Shown here: in pieces, positions 23,644 through 31,463 of the stretch
Position numbering within the stretch: the stretch's first letter is position 1
Layout: every line of letters begins with the position of its first letter
NCBI RefSeq assembly: GCF_000009265.1
Contig: NC_008381.1
Location: 248,001-312,000 of the forward strand
Source: Rhizobium johnstonii 3841
GTDB lineage: Bacteria > Pseudomonadota > Alphaproteobacteria > Rhizobiales > Rhizobiaceae
Direction: 5' to 3'
Length of the DNA: 64,000 nt
Made by a program: the position numbers and the translations under genes
Notes under the pieces: generated by a model
Databases searched by the model: none
Told to the model about the DNA's origin: nothing
Seen by the model: only the letters and a program-made list of their open reading frames with translations

Positions 23644-25587
23644 ATGACCAGCTCACCTCGCTTTCAACCGGCACGTGCTGCGGGACGGCAGCGATACAGG
23701 CCTGCCGAACATTCCGGTGTCGTATTCGATGGCGGTTTCTGGCAGAGCTGGACGGAGACGGTCCGCAACGTCACCATCCCGACGCAGCACAAGCGGCTGG
23801 AAGAGGAGGGCTTCCTCGAGGTGCTCGATTTTGACAAGCCGGCCGGGCCGCTGGTGCGCCCGATCCAGCCGAGCGGACTGTCGATGCAGCATTTCTTCGA
23901 TTCCGATTTCGGCAAATGGATCGAGGCCGCAAGTTACACGCTGAAGGTTCACCCGAATGCTGCGCTCGAGGCGAAGATCGATGCTATCGTCGAAAAGCTC
24001 GAAAAAGGGCAGATGGCGGATGGCTACCTCAACAGCTGGTTCATTCGCCGCGAGCCGGACAGGCGCTGGACCAATCTGCGCGACCTTCACGAAATGTATT
24101 CGATGGGCCACTTGCTGGAAGGGGCCGTCGCCTACTACGAGGCGACGGGAAAGCGTCGCTTCCTCGACGTGATGATCCGCGCCGTCGACCATATCATCGC
24201 CACCTTCGGTGCGGAGCCCGGAAAGCTCAGAGGTTACGATGCCCATGAGGAAATCGAGCTGGCGCTGGTCAAGCTCTATCGCGTGACGCGCGATCCGCGG
24301 CATCTGAAGCTTGCGACCTATTTCGTCGACGAACGTGGCCGGATGCCCTCATATTACGATGAAGAGGCCCGCAAGCGCGGCGAGAGCCCTGATGATTACG
24401 TCTACAAGACATATGCCTATAGCCAGGCCCATATGCCGGTGCGCGACCAGCACCAGGTCGTCGGCCATGCGGTCCGCGCCATGTACCTGTTTTCTGCGAT
24501 GGCGGATCTCTCCCATGAAAACGACGATCCGACATTGAAGGAGGCCTGCGATCGGCTTTTCGACAATCTGGTCGGCCGCCAGCTCTACGTGACAGGCGGC
24601 CTTGGCCCATCGGCATCCAATGAAGGGTTCACCCGGGAATTCGACCTGCCGAACGAGACGGCCTATGCCGAGACATGCGCAGCCGTCGCGCTCGGCTTCT
24701 GGAGCCATCGCATGGCGCAGGTCGATCTCGACAGCAAGTTCACAGACAGGCTGGAAACGGTGCTCTACAACGGCGCGCTGTCCGGCATCTCGCGCGACGG
24801 CGAACATTATTTCTATGAGAACGTCCTTGAAAGCCACGGGCAGCACCGCCGGTGGAAATGGCATTACTGCCCCTGCTGCCCGACCAACATTGCCCGTTTC
24901 ATCACGTCGCTCGGCCAATATTTCTATTCGACTGATGATCATCAGCTCGCCGTCCATCTCTACGGCACCAATTCCGCCGAGCTGACAGTCGGCAACAGCT
25001 TCGTGCGCCTGATCCAGGAGACGTTATATCCCTGGGATGGCGACATCAGCCTGCGGTTCGCCGTGGAGCGGCCAAGCCGGTTTCAGCTTCGTCTTCGCAT
25101 CCCCGGGTGGTGCAGGCAGGCGCAGATCTCGGTCAACGGCGTTGCCGTCGATCTCGATCAATGCGTGACGAAGGGTTATGCCGCAATATCAAGGGAATGG
25201 CGCAATGGTGACGAGGTCCGCATCGGCTTCTCGATGCCGGTCGAGCGCATCTACGCACATCCTGCCGTTGCCGAAGACGGCGGACGCGTCGCGCTGCGGC
25301 GCGGGCCTGTCGTCTATTGCATCGAGGAGACGGACCTCGGCAGCGAGCCGCAGCGGCTCCGCCTGCCGGCATCTGAGGAAATTTCTGCCCGTTACGATGC
25401 CGCGCTTCTCGGCGGAGCGACCGTCCTCGAAGGCACCGCGCTCGAAGCCGATATAACCGATTGGCAGAATGCGCTCTATCGCACCGCGCCTGCCTCGCTG
25501 AAGGAGCGGCCCTTCACGGCGATCCCCTATCACCTCTGGGCCAATCGCGAGCCCGGAGCGATGGCGATCTGGTTGCAGGAGGTCTAG
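23644..25587 (+). CDS. beta-L-arabinofuranosidase, GH127
   Basis: Glycoside hydrolase of 647 residues (old DUF1680 family) expected to release beta-L-arabinofuranose. The GH127 zinc/cysteine catalytic site is complete: E343 and C345 in YAETCAAV, and C411-C412 in HYCPCCPTNIARF, corresponding to the Glu, Cys, Cys and Cys that bind zinc and supply the cysteine nucleophile in Bifidobacterium HypBA1. There is no signal peptide, so it acts in the cytoplasm. The best-known substrates are hydroxyproline-linked beta-L-arabinooligosaccharides of extensin and related plant glycoproteins. It sits inside the importer operon, between the permeases and the ATPase. Confidence 0.92.
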   Translation: MTSSPRFQPARAAGRQRYRPAEHSGVVFDGGFWQSWTETVRNVTIPTQHKRLEEEGFLEVLDFDKPAGPLVRPIQPSGLSMQHFFDSDFGKWIEAASYTLKVHPNAALEAKIDAIVEKLEKGQMADGYLNSWFIRREPDRRWTNLRDLHEMYSMGHLLEGAVAYYEATGKRRFLDVMIRAVDHIIATFGAEPGKLRGYDAHEEIELALVKLYRVTRDPRHLKLATYFVDERGRMPSYYDEEARKRGESPDDYVYKTYAYSQAHMPVRDQHQVVGHAVRAMYLFSAMADLSHENDDPTLKEACDRLFDNLVGRQLYVTGGLGPSASNEGFTREFDLPNETAYAETCAAVALGFWSHRMAQVDLDSKFTDRLETVLYNGALSGISRDGEHYFYENVLESHGQHRRWKWHYCPCCPTNIARFITSLGQYFYSTDDHQLAVHLYGTNSAELTVGNSFVRLIQETLYPWDGDISLRFAVERPSRFQLRLRIPGWCRQAQISVNGVAVDLDQCVTKGYAAISREWRNGDEVRIGFSMPVERIYAHPAVAEDGGRVALRRGPVVYCIEETDLGSEPQRLRLPASEEISARYDAALLGGATVLEGTALEADITDWQNALYRTAPASLKERPFTAIPYHLWANREPGAMAIWLQEV

Positions 25588-25596
25588 GAGAAAACC

Positions 25597-26697
25597 ATGG
25601 CACGGCTGGAACTCAAGAGCATCGTCAAATCCTATGGCATCTACGAGGCCGTGCGCGGCATCAGCCTTGACATCGAAGACAATGAATTCGTCGTTTTCGT
25701 AGGCCCGTCGGGATGCGGAAAATCGACGACATTGCGCATGATTGCGGGTCTCGAACACATTACCGGCGGTGAGATCGTCATCGGCGACCAGGTCGTCAAC
25801 CGGCTCGGCCCGGGCAAACGCGATATCGCCATGGTCTTTCAGAACTACGCGCTCTATCCGCACATGACGGTGCGGGAGAATATTTCGTTCTGCCTGGAGC
25901 AGCAGAAGCTCGCCAAGAGCGAGATCGACGCGCGTATCCTCAGGGCGGCGGAAACCCTGCATATCAGCGAGCTGCTCGGCCGGCGCCCGGGCCAGCTTTC
26001 GGGCGGCCAGCGTCAGCGCGTCGCGATGGGGCGCGCGATCGTGCGGAACCCGAAAGTCTTTCTCTTCGACGAGCCGTTGTCCAACCTCGATGCCAAGCTT
26101 CGCGTGCAGATGCGCACGGAGATCAAGCGGCTGCACCAGCTGTTGCCGACGACGACCGTCTACGTCACGCATGACCAGGTCGAGGCGATGACCATGGCGG
26201 ATCGTGTCGTGGTGATGAATGGCGGCATCATCGAACAGGCGGGACCGCCGCAAGCACTCTATCATCGGCCGGTCAGCCAGTTCGTCGCCGGCTTCATCGG
26301 CTCACCGTCGATGAACTTCCTGTCCGCGACGCTGCTATCAGGAGAGAAGGGCCTCGTCGTCAAACTGACTGACGGCAGCGAGCTTCCAGTGCCCGAGGCG
26401 CGCGCCGGCGACTATGCCAGCCATGCCGGTAAATCAGTCGTGTTCGGGATCAGGCCGGAATCGATCACCGAGCGCCAGGCCCGTCCTGGTTATGCCGACA
26501 TCGAAGCGAAGATCGATCTTGTGGAACCACTCGGGCCGGAGACCATGGTCTATTTCGGCATCGGCGAGGCAAGCCTTTGCGCCTGCATCGATCCCGAGAG
26601 CGGGCCCAGGCCGATGTCGACGATGCCGCTCTCGTTCAACATGAACCGGATGCATCTGTTCGATCCGGCGACCGGCCGGTCGCTGGCGCTTGCCTGA
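25597..26697 (+). CDS. ABC transporter ATP-binding protein, sugar (UgpC/MsmK) type
   Basis: ATPase of 366 residues. Walker A is GPSGCGKST, the signature is LSGGQRQRVAMGRAI, Walker B is VFLFDEPLSNLD and the switch region is YVTHDQVEAMTMAD. The C-terminal OB-fold regulatory domain is full length (FGIRPESITERQ). It begins 9 bases after the GH127 stop and ends the operon; a GC-rich inverted repeat follows. It is similar to the 11655-12632 ATPase but longer, so the two importers do not need to share an ATPase. Confidence 0.93.
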   Translation: MARLELKSIVKSYGIYEAVRGISLDIEDNEFVVFVGPSGCGKSTTLRMIAGLEHITGGEIVIGDQVVNRLGPGKRDIAMVFQNYALYPHMTVRENISFCLEQQKLAKSEIDARILRAAETLHISELLGRRPGQLSGGQRQRVAMGRAIVRNPKVFLFDEPLSNLDAKLRVQMRTEIKRLHQLLPTTTVYVTHDQVEAMTMADRVVVMNGGIIEQAGPPQALYHRPVSQFVAGFIGSPSMNFLSATLLSGEKGLVVKLTDGSELPVPEARAGDYASHAGKSVVFGIRPESITERQARPGYADIEAKIDLVEPLGPETMVYFGIGEASLCACIDPESGPRPMSTMPLSFNMNRMHLFDPATGRSLALA

Positions 26698-26712
26698 ACC
26701 GCAAACACGGAA

Positions 26713-26740
26713 AGGCCGGCAACCGCGGGGTCGCCGGCCT
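26713..26740. terminator. GC-rich inverted repeat between convergent genes
   Basis: AGGCCGGC (26713-26720) / GCCGGCCT (26733-26740), with further pairing inside (ACC / GGT), lies in the 49-base gap between the convergent ATPase and DapA-family genes. There is no T-run, but the position suits a bidirectional terminator. Confidence 0.55.
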
Positions 26741-26746
26741 CGTTGA

Positions 26747-27658
26747 TCAGGCAGCCTGGCGGATTTTCGAAGGACGCGTGGCAGCGGCCTTCTCGACCAT
26801 GGCGGTGACTTCGGCGCGGCGGGCGCCCGAAAGCGGCAGGCGCGGCATGCGAACGCGCTCGGAGCCGCGGCCCATGATCTGCTCGGCAAGCTTGATCGAC
26901 TGCACGAGATCGTGTTCGGCATCGAGGTGCAGAAGCGGCATGAACCAGCGATAGATCTTGCGGGCCTCTTCCCAGTCGCCGCGTTCGGCGGCGGCAACGA
27001 GCTGCACGGATTCCTCCGGGAAGGCGCTGGTCAAGCCCGAGACCCAGCCCTTGGCGCCGAGCATCAGGCCTTCAAGCGCGACGTCGTCGAGACCGGCGAA
27101 GATATCGAAACGATCGCCGAATTCATTGATGAGATCGGTGAAGCGGCGCGGATCCGGCGCACTTTCCTTGACCGCCTTGATGTTCGGCACATCGGCAAGC
27201 ACCTTCAGCACATCGGCGCCGATATTGACGCGGTAGGCCGGCGGGTTGTTGTACAGCATGATCGGCAGCGAGGTCGCTTCGGCGACGGTGCGGAAATGCG
27301 CGATCAGCTCTTCGGGTTTCGGCACATAAACCATGGCCGGCAGCAGCATCAGGCCGTCAGCGCCGAGCTTTTCGGCGTCGCGAGCATAGGCGACGGCACG
27401 GCGCGTGTCGAATTCGGACACGCCCGTCACCACGGGAACGCGGCCGTTGACGACCTCGACGGCAGCTTTCAAGATCGTGCGCTTCTCCTCCGGGTCCAGC
27501 GAATTGTTCTCGCCGCATGTGCCCATGACGATCAGTCCGTTGACGCCATCGTTTACAAGCGCGTCCTGGACGCGCTGGGTCGAGGGCAAATCAACGGAAA
27601 GATCATCGTTGAACTGTGTCGTTACGGCGGGAAATACGCCCTTCCATCCTGTGGTCAT
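26747..27658 (-). CDS. DapA-family lyase, HypD- or L-KDA-dehydratase-like
   Basis: Class I aldolase-type TIM barrel of 303 residues. The Schiff-base lysine is K164 in IKAVKESAP, the proton-relay tyrosine is Y136 in LPIMLYNNPP, and the GTTGE-type loop reads GTCGE (46-50). It is not true dihydrodipicolinate synthase: the Arg that follows the YNxP tyrosine there is missing (YNNPPAYRVN). Two catabolic roles fit the neighbours: deamination of pyrroline-4-hydroxy-2-carboxylate from hydroxyproline (HypD) or dehydration of L-2-keto-3-deoxyarabonate from arabinose. Both yield alpha-ketoglutarate semialdehyde. It is divergent from a GntR regulator, an arrangement also known for hydroxyproline genes in rhizobia. 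Confidence 0.8.
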   Translation of the reverse strand: MTTGWKGVFPAVTTQFNDDLSVDLPSTQRVQDALVNDGVNGLIVMGTCGENNSLDPEEKRTILKAAVEVVNGRVPVVTGVSEFDTRRAVAYARDAEKLGADGLMLLPAMVYVPKPEELIAHFRTVAEATSLPIMLYNNPPAYRVNIGADVLKVLADVPNIKAVKESAPDPRRFTDLINEFGDRFDIFAGLDDVALEGLMLGAKGWVSGLTSAFPEESVQLVAAAERGDWEEARKIYRWFMPLLHLDAEHDLVQSIKLAEQIMGRGSERVRMPRLPLSGARRAEVTAMVEKAAATRPSKIRQAA

Positions 27659-27697
27659 TGATCGAGCCTCGTTGAAACTGGTTGCCTTATATACAAA

Positions 27698-27707
27698 CTG
27701 TCGACAA
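27698..27707. promoter_or_regulatory. candidate GntR operator
   Basis: The palindrome TGTCGACA (27699-27706) is flanked by AAC and AGA in an AT-rich stretch between the divergent DapA-family and gntR genes. The context CTTATATACAAACTGTCGAC resembles the short palindromic sites used by FadR-subfamily GntR proteins. It lies 41 bp upstream of the lyase start at 27658. Assignment rests on position and symmetry only. Confidence 0.35.
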
Positions 27708-27808
27708 GATTCAATGATGTGAGCTTACAAATTTGAGGCCCCCGACGACCGACATTGCGAGAATCGGCCGAAACGAAATACAAGGCTCTAACGAACGAGG
27801 GCGGACGA

Positions 27809-28513
27809 ATGCGGAACGACGCGGAAAATGTGCGGGTGCGCGGCTCTGGCACGCAGAGCGTCTATGTGACGCTCAGGCAGGAAATCCTGTCGATGGCGCT
27901 GGAACCCGGCAGTCCGCTCGACGAGGTGCGGCTGTCGGAACGTTTCCGGATGTCGCGGACTCCCATTCGCGAGGCGCTGTTGCGGCTCGCAGCCGACGGG
28001 CTCGTCACGACGCTGCCGAACAGGAACACGATCGTTGCGACGATCGATTTCGCAAGCTTGCCCACCTATTTCGAAGCGCTGACGCTGATGTACCGGGTGA
28101 CGACGCGCGGCGCGGCGCAACGGCGAAACGGCGAGATCATGAAGACCGTCCGCCGGCATCAGAAGGACTTCGCCGAAGCCGTTGCCGGGCGCGATGCCTA
28201 TGCGATGATCGAGGCGAACCGCGAATTTCACGTCGCGATCGCCGAACTTGCCGGCAATCCCTATTACACGGCCTTCTTCGCCAGGCTGCTCGATGAGGGC
28301 CGGCGTATTCTTCGTCTGTATTATTCGACCTTCGACGACCGTCTGCCGCGCCAGTATGTCGATGAACACGAGGAGATGATCGCCGCAATCGAAGCCGGCG
28401 ACGTCGAGAGGGCCGACCAATTGGCGATCGCTCACGCAGCGCAGATCGTCCGCCAGATCCAGGAATATATTGCCCGCGACCTCGACCGGCCGGTGGCGAT
28501 CAGCATGTCCTGA
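27809..28513 (+). CDS. GntR-family (FadR subfamily) transcriptional regulator
   Basis: Regulator of 234 residues from the ATG at 27809. The winged helix-turn-helix spans about 15-80 (VYVTLRQEILSMALEPGSPL, then RLSERFRMSRTPIREALLRL). The C-terminal all-helical FCD effector domain includes ANREFHVAIAELAGNPYY, whose Asp/His positions bind metal or ligand in this family. It is divergent from the DapA-family gene and is its likely repressor, as HypR is in the hydroxyproline cluster of Sinorhizobium meliloti (analogy, not proof). A 3'-terminal copy of the gene, interrupted by a stop codon, lies at 31161-31304. Confidence 0.9.
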   Translation: MRNDAENVRVRGSGTQSVYVTLRQEILSMALEPGSPLDEVRLSERFRMSRTPIREALLRLAADGLVTTLPNRNTIVATIDFASLPTYFEALTLMYRVTTRGAAQRRNGEIMKTVRRHQKDFAEAVAGRDAYAMIEANREFHVAIAELAGNPYYTAFFARLLDEGRRILRLYYSTFDDRLPRQYVDEHEEMIAAIEAGDVERADQLAIAHAAQIVRQIQEYIARDLDRPVAISMS

Positions 28514-28543
28514 CGCGACGAGAGCAATTGAACCGCTCTCGGC

Positions 28544-29842
28544 TCAGGAGGCGAGGGGGCCGCCCTGCTCCCTGACCAAGGTTATCAGCCTGCGCAGGAC
28601 AGCCGCCGATTGGCGAACACCGTCATGCTCGAATTCGTTGGTCACCCATGCCTGAACATTGGCGACGTGGCGCGCCGTTTCGAGCGAAAGCCCGGCATCG
28701 ACATACATGTCGTCATGATAGATAACCGCAGCCACCGGCACCTCGTTTGCCGCAAGGCGTGCCGGATCATAGAGCGGCTCGTAGCGTTCATATGCGGCCA
28801 GCGCCTCGACACCCGCCCTGAAGGCCCTAAGCGAGCGAATTTCCTCGAACATCCAGGGATACATCATCTCCCCTGTCAATAGCAGCGGCCGCCGGTCGCC
28901 GGCAAAGGCCGGATGCTCGGCGCGGATGCGTTCGGCCGCCCAGGCAGTCGGCGCCCGGCCCTGGCCATAGATGCTTTCCTGCAAAACGGCGAAGAGCGGA
29001 TTGTCGTCATAGGAGGTCAGCGACATCACCGACGCGAGGAAGCAATCGGAGAGACGGTCTTCATTGGGGCCGGAGAAAGCCTCGTCGACCAGCCAATGGA
29101 TGTTCTCGTAACCCGGCGCCATGCCGAAATCGATGCCGATCGTCTGAAAGCGGCGAACGGAGAGGCGATCGCCATCGGGCAACCGCACCTCGTTGGTCTC
29201 GATATAGTCGGCGATCCGGCCGATGCGTTCGGCATCCCCGGGGTAACGGCGGTAATAGGCGGCGTTCTTTTCGGTGACGCGCGGGTAGGTGCGCCGATAG
29301 ACATCATCGGCCGTCGCCCCAAGGCCGGCAAGGCCGCCGGTGACATAACAGGCGGAAAGTCCCTCCGGCGCCTTCGAGAGATAGGTAAGTGTCAGGAAGC
29401 CGCCATAGCTCTGGCCAAGCGTTTGCCAGCGCCCGCCGCCGAAGACGGTTTTCCTCAGATGTTCGCAATCGGCAACGATGCTGTCGGCACGAAAGAGGGT
29501 GAGATAGTCGGCTGCGGCCCTGCCGTCCGCAAAACGCTCCATCGTCGCACTTTCGATCCGGCTGCTGCGCCCGGTGCCGCGCTGGTCGATCAGGACAACG
29601 CGGTGCGTCTTCAGGGCTTCGGCAAGCCATGGCGGCCCACCGTTGCTCAGCCGCGGCGATTTTCCGCCAGGACCGCCTTGAAGGAAAGCCAGCAACGGCA
29701 GTGTTTCGCGGCGGCGGGCTGGATCGCACACTTCGCGTGCGAAAATCCGGATCGTCTCCCCCTCCGGATTCGACCAATCCAGGGGAGCGTCGACCATATG
29801 ATCGCGTATCAGCATGCCCGGTATGGTGTATTCGACCGCCAT
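28544..29842 (-). CDS. proline-iminopeptidase-like alpha/beta hydrolase
   Basis: Serine peptidase-like hydrolase of 432 residues, family S33. Motifs are LQGGPGG (54-60, the oxyanion-hole element), DQRGTGRS (86-93) and the nucleophile elbow GQSYGG with S145, plus a C-terminal EFEHDG histidine region. The length fits the longer prolyl aminopeptidases, which remove N-terminal proline or hydroxyproline from peptides. There is no signal peptide, so it is cytoplasmic. It is convergent with the gntR gene (30-base gap) and divergent from the Xaa-Pro peptidase gene. This grouping suggests processing of proline- or hydroxyproline-rich peptides. Family is firm; the exact specificity is inferred. Confidence 0.85.
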   Translation of the reverse strand: MAVEYTIPGMLIRDHMVDAPLDWSNPEGETIRIFAREVCDPARRRETLPLLAFLQGGPGGKSPRLSNGGPPWLAEALKTHRVVLIDQRGTGRSSRIESATMERFADGRAAADYLTLFRADSIVADCEHLRKTVFGGGRWQTLGQSYGGFLTLTYLSKAPEGLSACYVTGGLAGLGATADDVYRRTYPRVTEKNAAYYRRYPGDAERIGRIADYIETNEVRLPDGDRLSVRRFQTIGIDFGMAPGYENIHWLVDEAFSGPNEDRLSDCFLASVMSLTSYDDNPLFAVLQESIYGQGRAPTAWAAERIRAEHPAFAGDRRPLLLTGEMMYPWMFEEIRSLRAFRAGVEALAAYERYEPLYDPARLAANEVPVAAVIYHDDMYVDAGLSLETARHVANVQAWVTNEFEHDGVRQSAAVLRRLITLVREQGGPLAS

Positions 29843-29963
29843 CGCTATCTCCTCATTTTCATGTCGACATATTGCCTACAGCGGCATTAGTGTCGGTTCA
29901 AGATCCTGGCTGCAAGGCGAGGGCTTCATCGATCTGGAAGCTGAGGAAAAGTAGGAAAACAAC

Positions 29964-31106
29964 ATGTCGTGGCAGCATAGGGTACCCCGCATAACTGAGG
30001 ATGAACGGCAGACCCGCCTCGCCAGGCTTCGGCAAATGATCGAAGCCGAAGGATTGGCTGGCGTGCTTCTTGGGCCGACCGAAAGCCTGCATTACTTCAC
30101 GGGGCTGGTCTGGCATCCGAGCGAGAGGTTCCTCGGCGCGCTCGTCACGCCCGCGACCATTTCCTACATCGTTCCAGGGTTCGAGCGTAGCCGTGTCGAA
30201 ACGCTGCCGCATCTGCCGGGGGAAATTCTGGTCTGGGAAGAGGAGGAGAGCAGCGCCGCTCTCATCGCCCGCCTTGTTGCTCAGGGCGGCAGACTTGCCC
30301 TCGACGATGGTTTGCCGCTTTTCTTCTATCATGCATTGGCAGCGGAGATGGGTGCAGCGAGGCTTGCCGATGGCGGGCGGCTGATCCGCAACCTGCGTTG
30401 CATCAAATCGGCCGCGGAGATTGCCCTCATTCAGTATGCGATGGACCTGACGCTTGACGTCCACAGGCAAGTGCATGGGCTTTTGAAGCCGGGCATCAAG
30501 TCATCCGAGGTGGTCGATTTCATCGACCGGCAGCATCGCCAGGCCGGCGCCGATGCCGGCTCGACATTCTGCATCGTCTCCTTCGGCGCGGCGACCTCGC
30601 TTCCGCATGGCGCCGACGGCGATCAGGTTCTTGGTCGCGACGACGTCATTCTTATCGATACAGGCTGCCGGATCGACGGTTATCATTCCGATATCACCAG
30701 GACCTATATGCTGGAGGGCGGCAACAGCGCGTTCGAACGGGCCTGGTGGATCGAGCGCGAGGCGCAACAGGCCGTCTTCGACGCAGCCCGGATCGGCGCC
30801 GCCTGCTCGAGCCTCGACGATGCGGCCCGCAAGTTGCTTTCCAAACACTCCCTCGGCCCCGACTATCGCCTGCCAGGTTTGCCGCATCGCGCCGGTCATG
30901 GCCTCGGGCTCGAGATCCACGAGGAACCCTACATCGTTCGCGGCAACGACGCGCCGCTTGCCGCCGGCATGTGTTTTTCCAACGAACCGATGATCGTCTT
31001 CCCCGGGAAATTCGGGATCCGGCTGGAAGACCATATGTACATGACCGCCGAGGGACCACGCTGGCTGACCAATCCGGCGGCGGGGCCGACCGAGCCATTC
31101 TCCTGA
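29964..31106 (+). CDS. Xaa-Pro peptidase, M24 family
   Basis: Metallopeptidase of 380 residues with the pita-bread fold. All five metal ligands are visible: D232 and D243 (LIDTG and HSDITRT), H312 (GHGLGLEIHEEP), E341 (FSNEPMIV) and E355 (RLEDHMY). The N-terminal creatinase-like domain spans about 10-140. Such enzymes cut the bond before proline (aminopeptidase P) or Xaa-Pro dipeptides (prolidase), releasing proline or hydroxyproline. It is cytoplasmic. It is divergent from the iminopeptidase-like gene with 121 bases between. A perfect 11-bp hairpin overlaps its stop codon. Confidence 0.9.
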   Translation: MSWQHRVPRITEDERQTRLARLRQMIEAEGLAGVLLGPTESLHYFTGLVWHPSERFLGALVTPATISYIVPGFERSRVETLPHLPGEILVWEEEESSAALIARLVAQGGRLALDDGLPLFFYHALAAEMGAARLADGGRLIRNLRCIKSAAEIALIQYAMDLTLDVHRQVHGLLKPGIKSSEVVDFIDRQHRQAGADAGSTFCIVSFGAATSLPHGADGDQVLGRDDVILIDTGCRIDGYHSDITRTYMLEGGNSAFERAWWIEREAQQAVFDAARIGAACSSLDDAARKLLSKHSLGPDYRLPGLPHRAGHGLGLEIHEEPYIVRGNDAPLAAGMCFSNEPMIVFPGKFGIRLEDHMYMTAEGPRWLTNPAAGPTEPFS

Positions 31107-31129
31107 GCGGGCCCCGTGCCCGCTCAGGC
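31080..31129 (+). repeat. left copy of imperfect 50-bp direct repeat
   Basis: This segment covers the last codons, stop and terminator of the Xaa-Pro peptidase gene. A second copy with roughly 80 per cent identity by eye lies at 32225-32275. Shared blocks include GCGGGGCCGAC, GAGCC, GCGGGC and GCCCGCTCAGGC. The two copies bracket the gntR fragment and the membrane-protein gene. Confidence 0.7.
31102..31128 (+). terminator. terminator hairpin overlapping the peptidase stop codon
   Basis: Perfect 11-bp inverted repeat CCTGAGCGGGC / GCCCGCTCAGG with a 5-base loop (CCCGT). The TGA stop of the Xaa-Pro peptidase (31104-31106) lies in the left arm. It is very stable, though no T-run is present. Confidence 0.6.
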
Positions 31130-31160
31130 GGCGCCGGTTTTCAAGTACTGTCAGGCTGGG

Positions 31161-31304
31161 CGAGCATGAGGAGATCGTCGCCGCGATCAAGGCTGGCGAT
31201 GCCGAGCAGGCCGACCGGCTGGCGATCGCTCACGCCGCGCAGATCGTCTGACAGATCCAGCAATATATTGCCCGCGATCTCGACCGGCCGCTGGCGATCA
31301 GCAT
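31161..31304 (+). pseudogene. 3' fragment of a second gntR gene, with internal stop
   Basis: The plus strand encodes EHEEIVAAIKAGDAEQADRL then AIAHAAQIV-stop-QIQQYIARDLDRPLAISI. This matches the C-terminus of the GntR protein encoded at 27809-28513 almost residue for residue (EHEEMIAAIEAGDVERADQL, AIAHAAQIVRQIQEYIARDL). A TGA at 31249-31251 replaces the Arg codon. No upstream part of the gene is present, so this is a decayed piece of a paralogue or duplicate. Confidence 0.85.
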
Positions 31305-31463
31305 ACCTGAAGCGACCGGATTGAAGAGGCGGAGGCAGCCCCGGCCCGCACATTGCAAGGGTTGTCGGCAATTCGATCCGTAAAGTATTACTTCGCAAAC
31401 GTTACTTGCTTTCTCGCATGGTAAAAGGTTGACTATGGTTAACCCTATAGTCTCGAGGATAGG

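Noticed and set aside
26747..27658. True dihydrodipicolinate synthase (lysine synthesis)
   Set aside because: The Arg that follows the conserved Tyr motif in that enzyme is absent, the GTTGE loop is altered, and a divergent GntR regulator points to catabolism.
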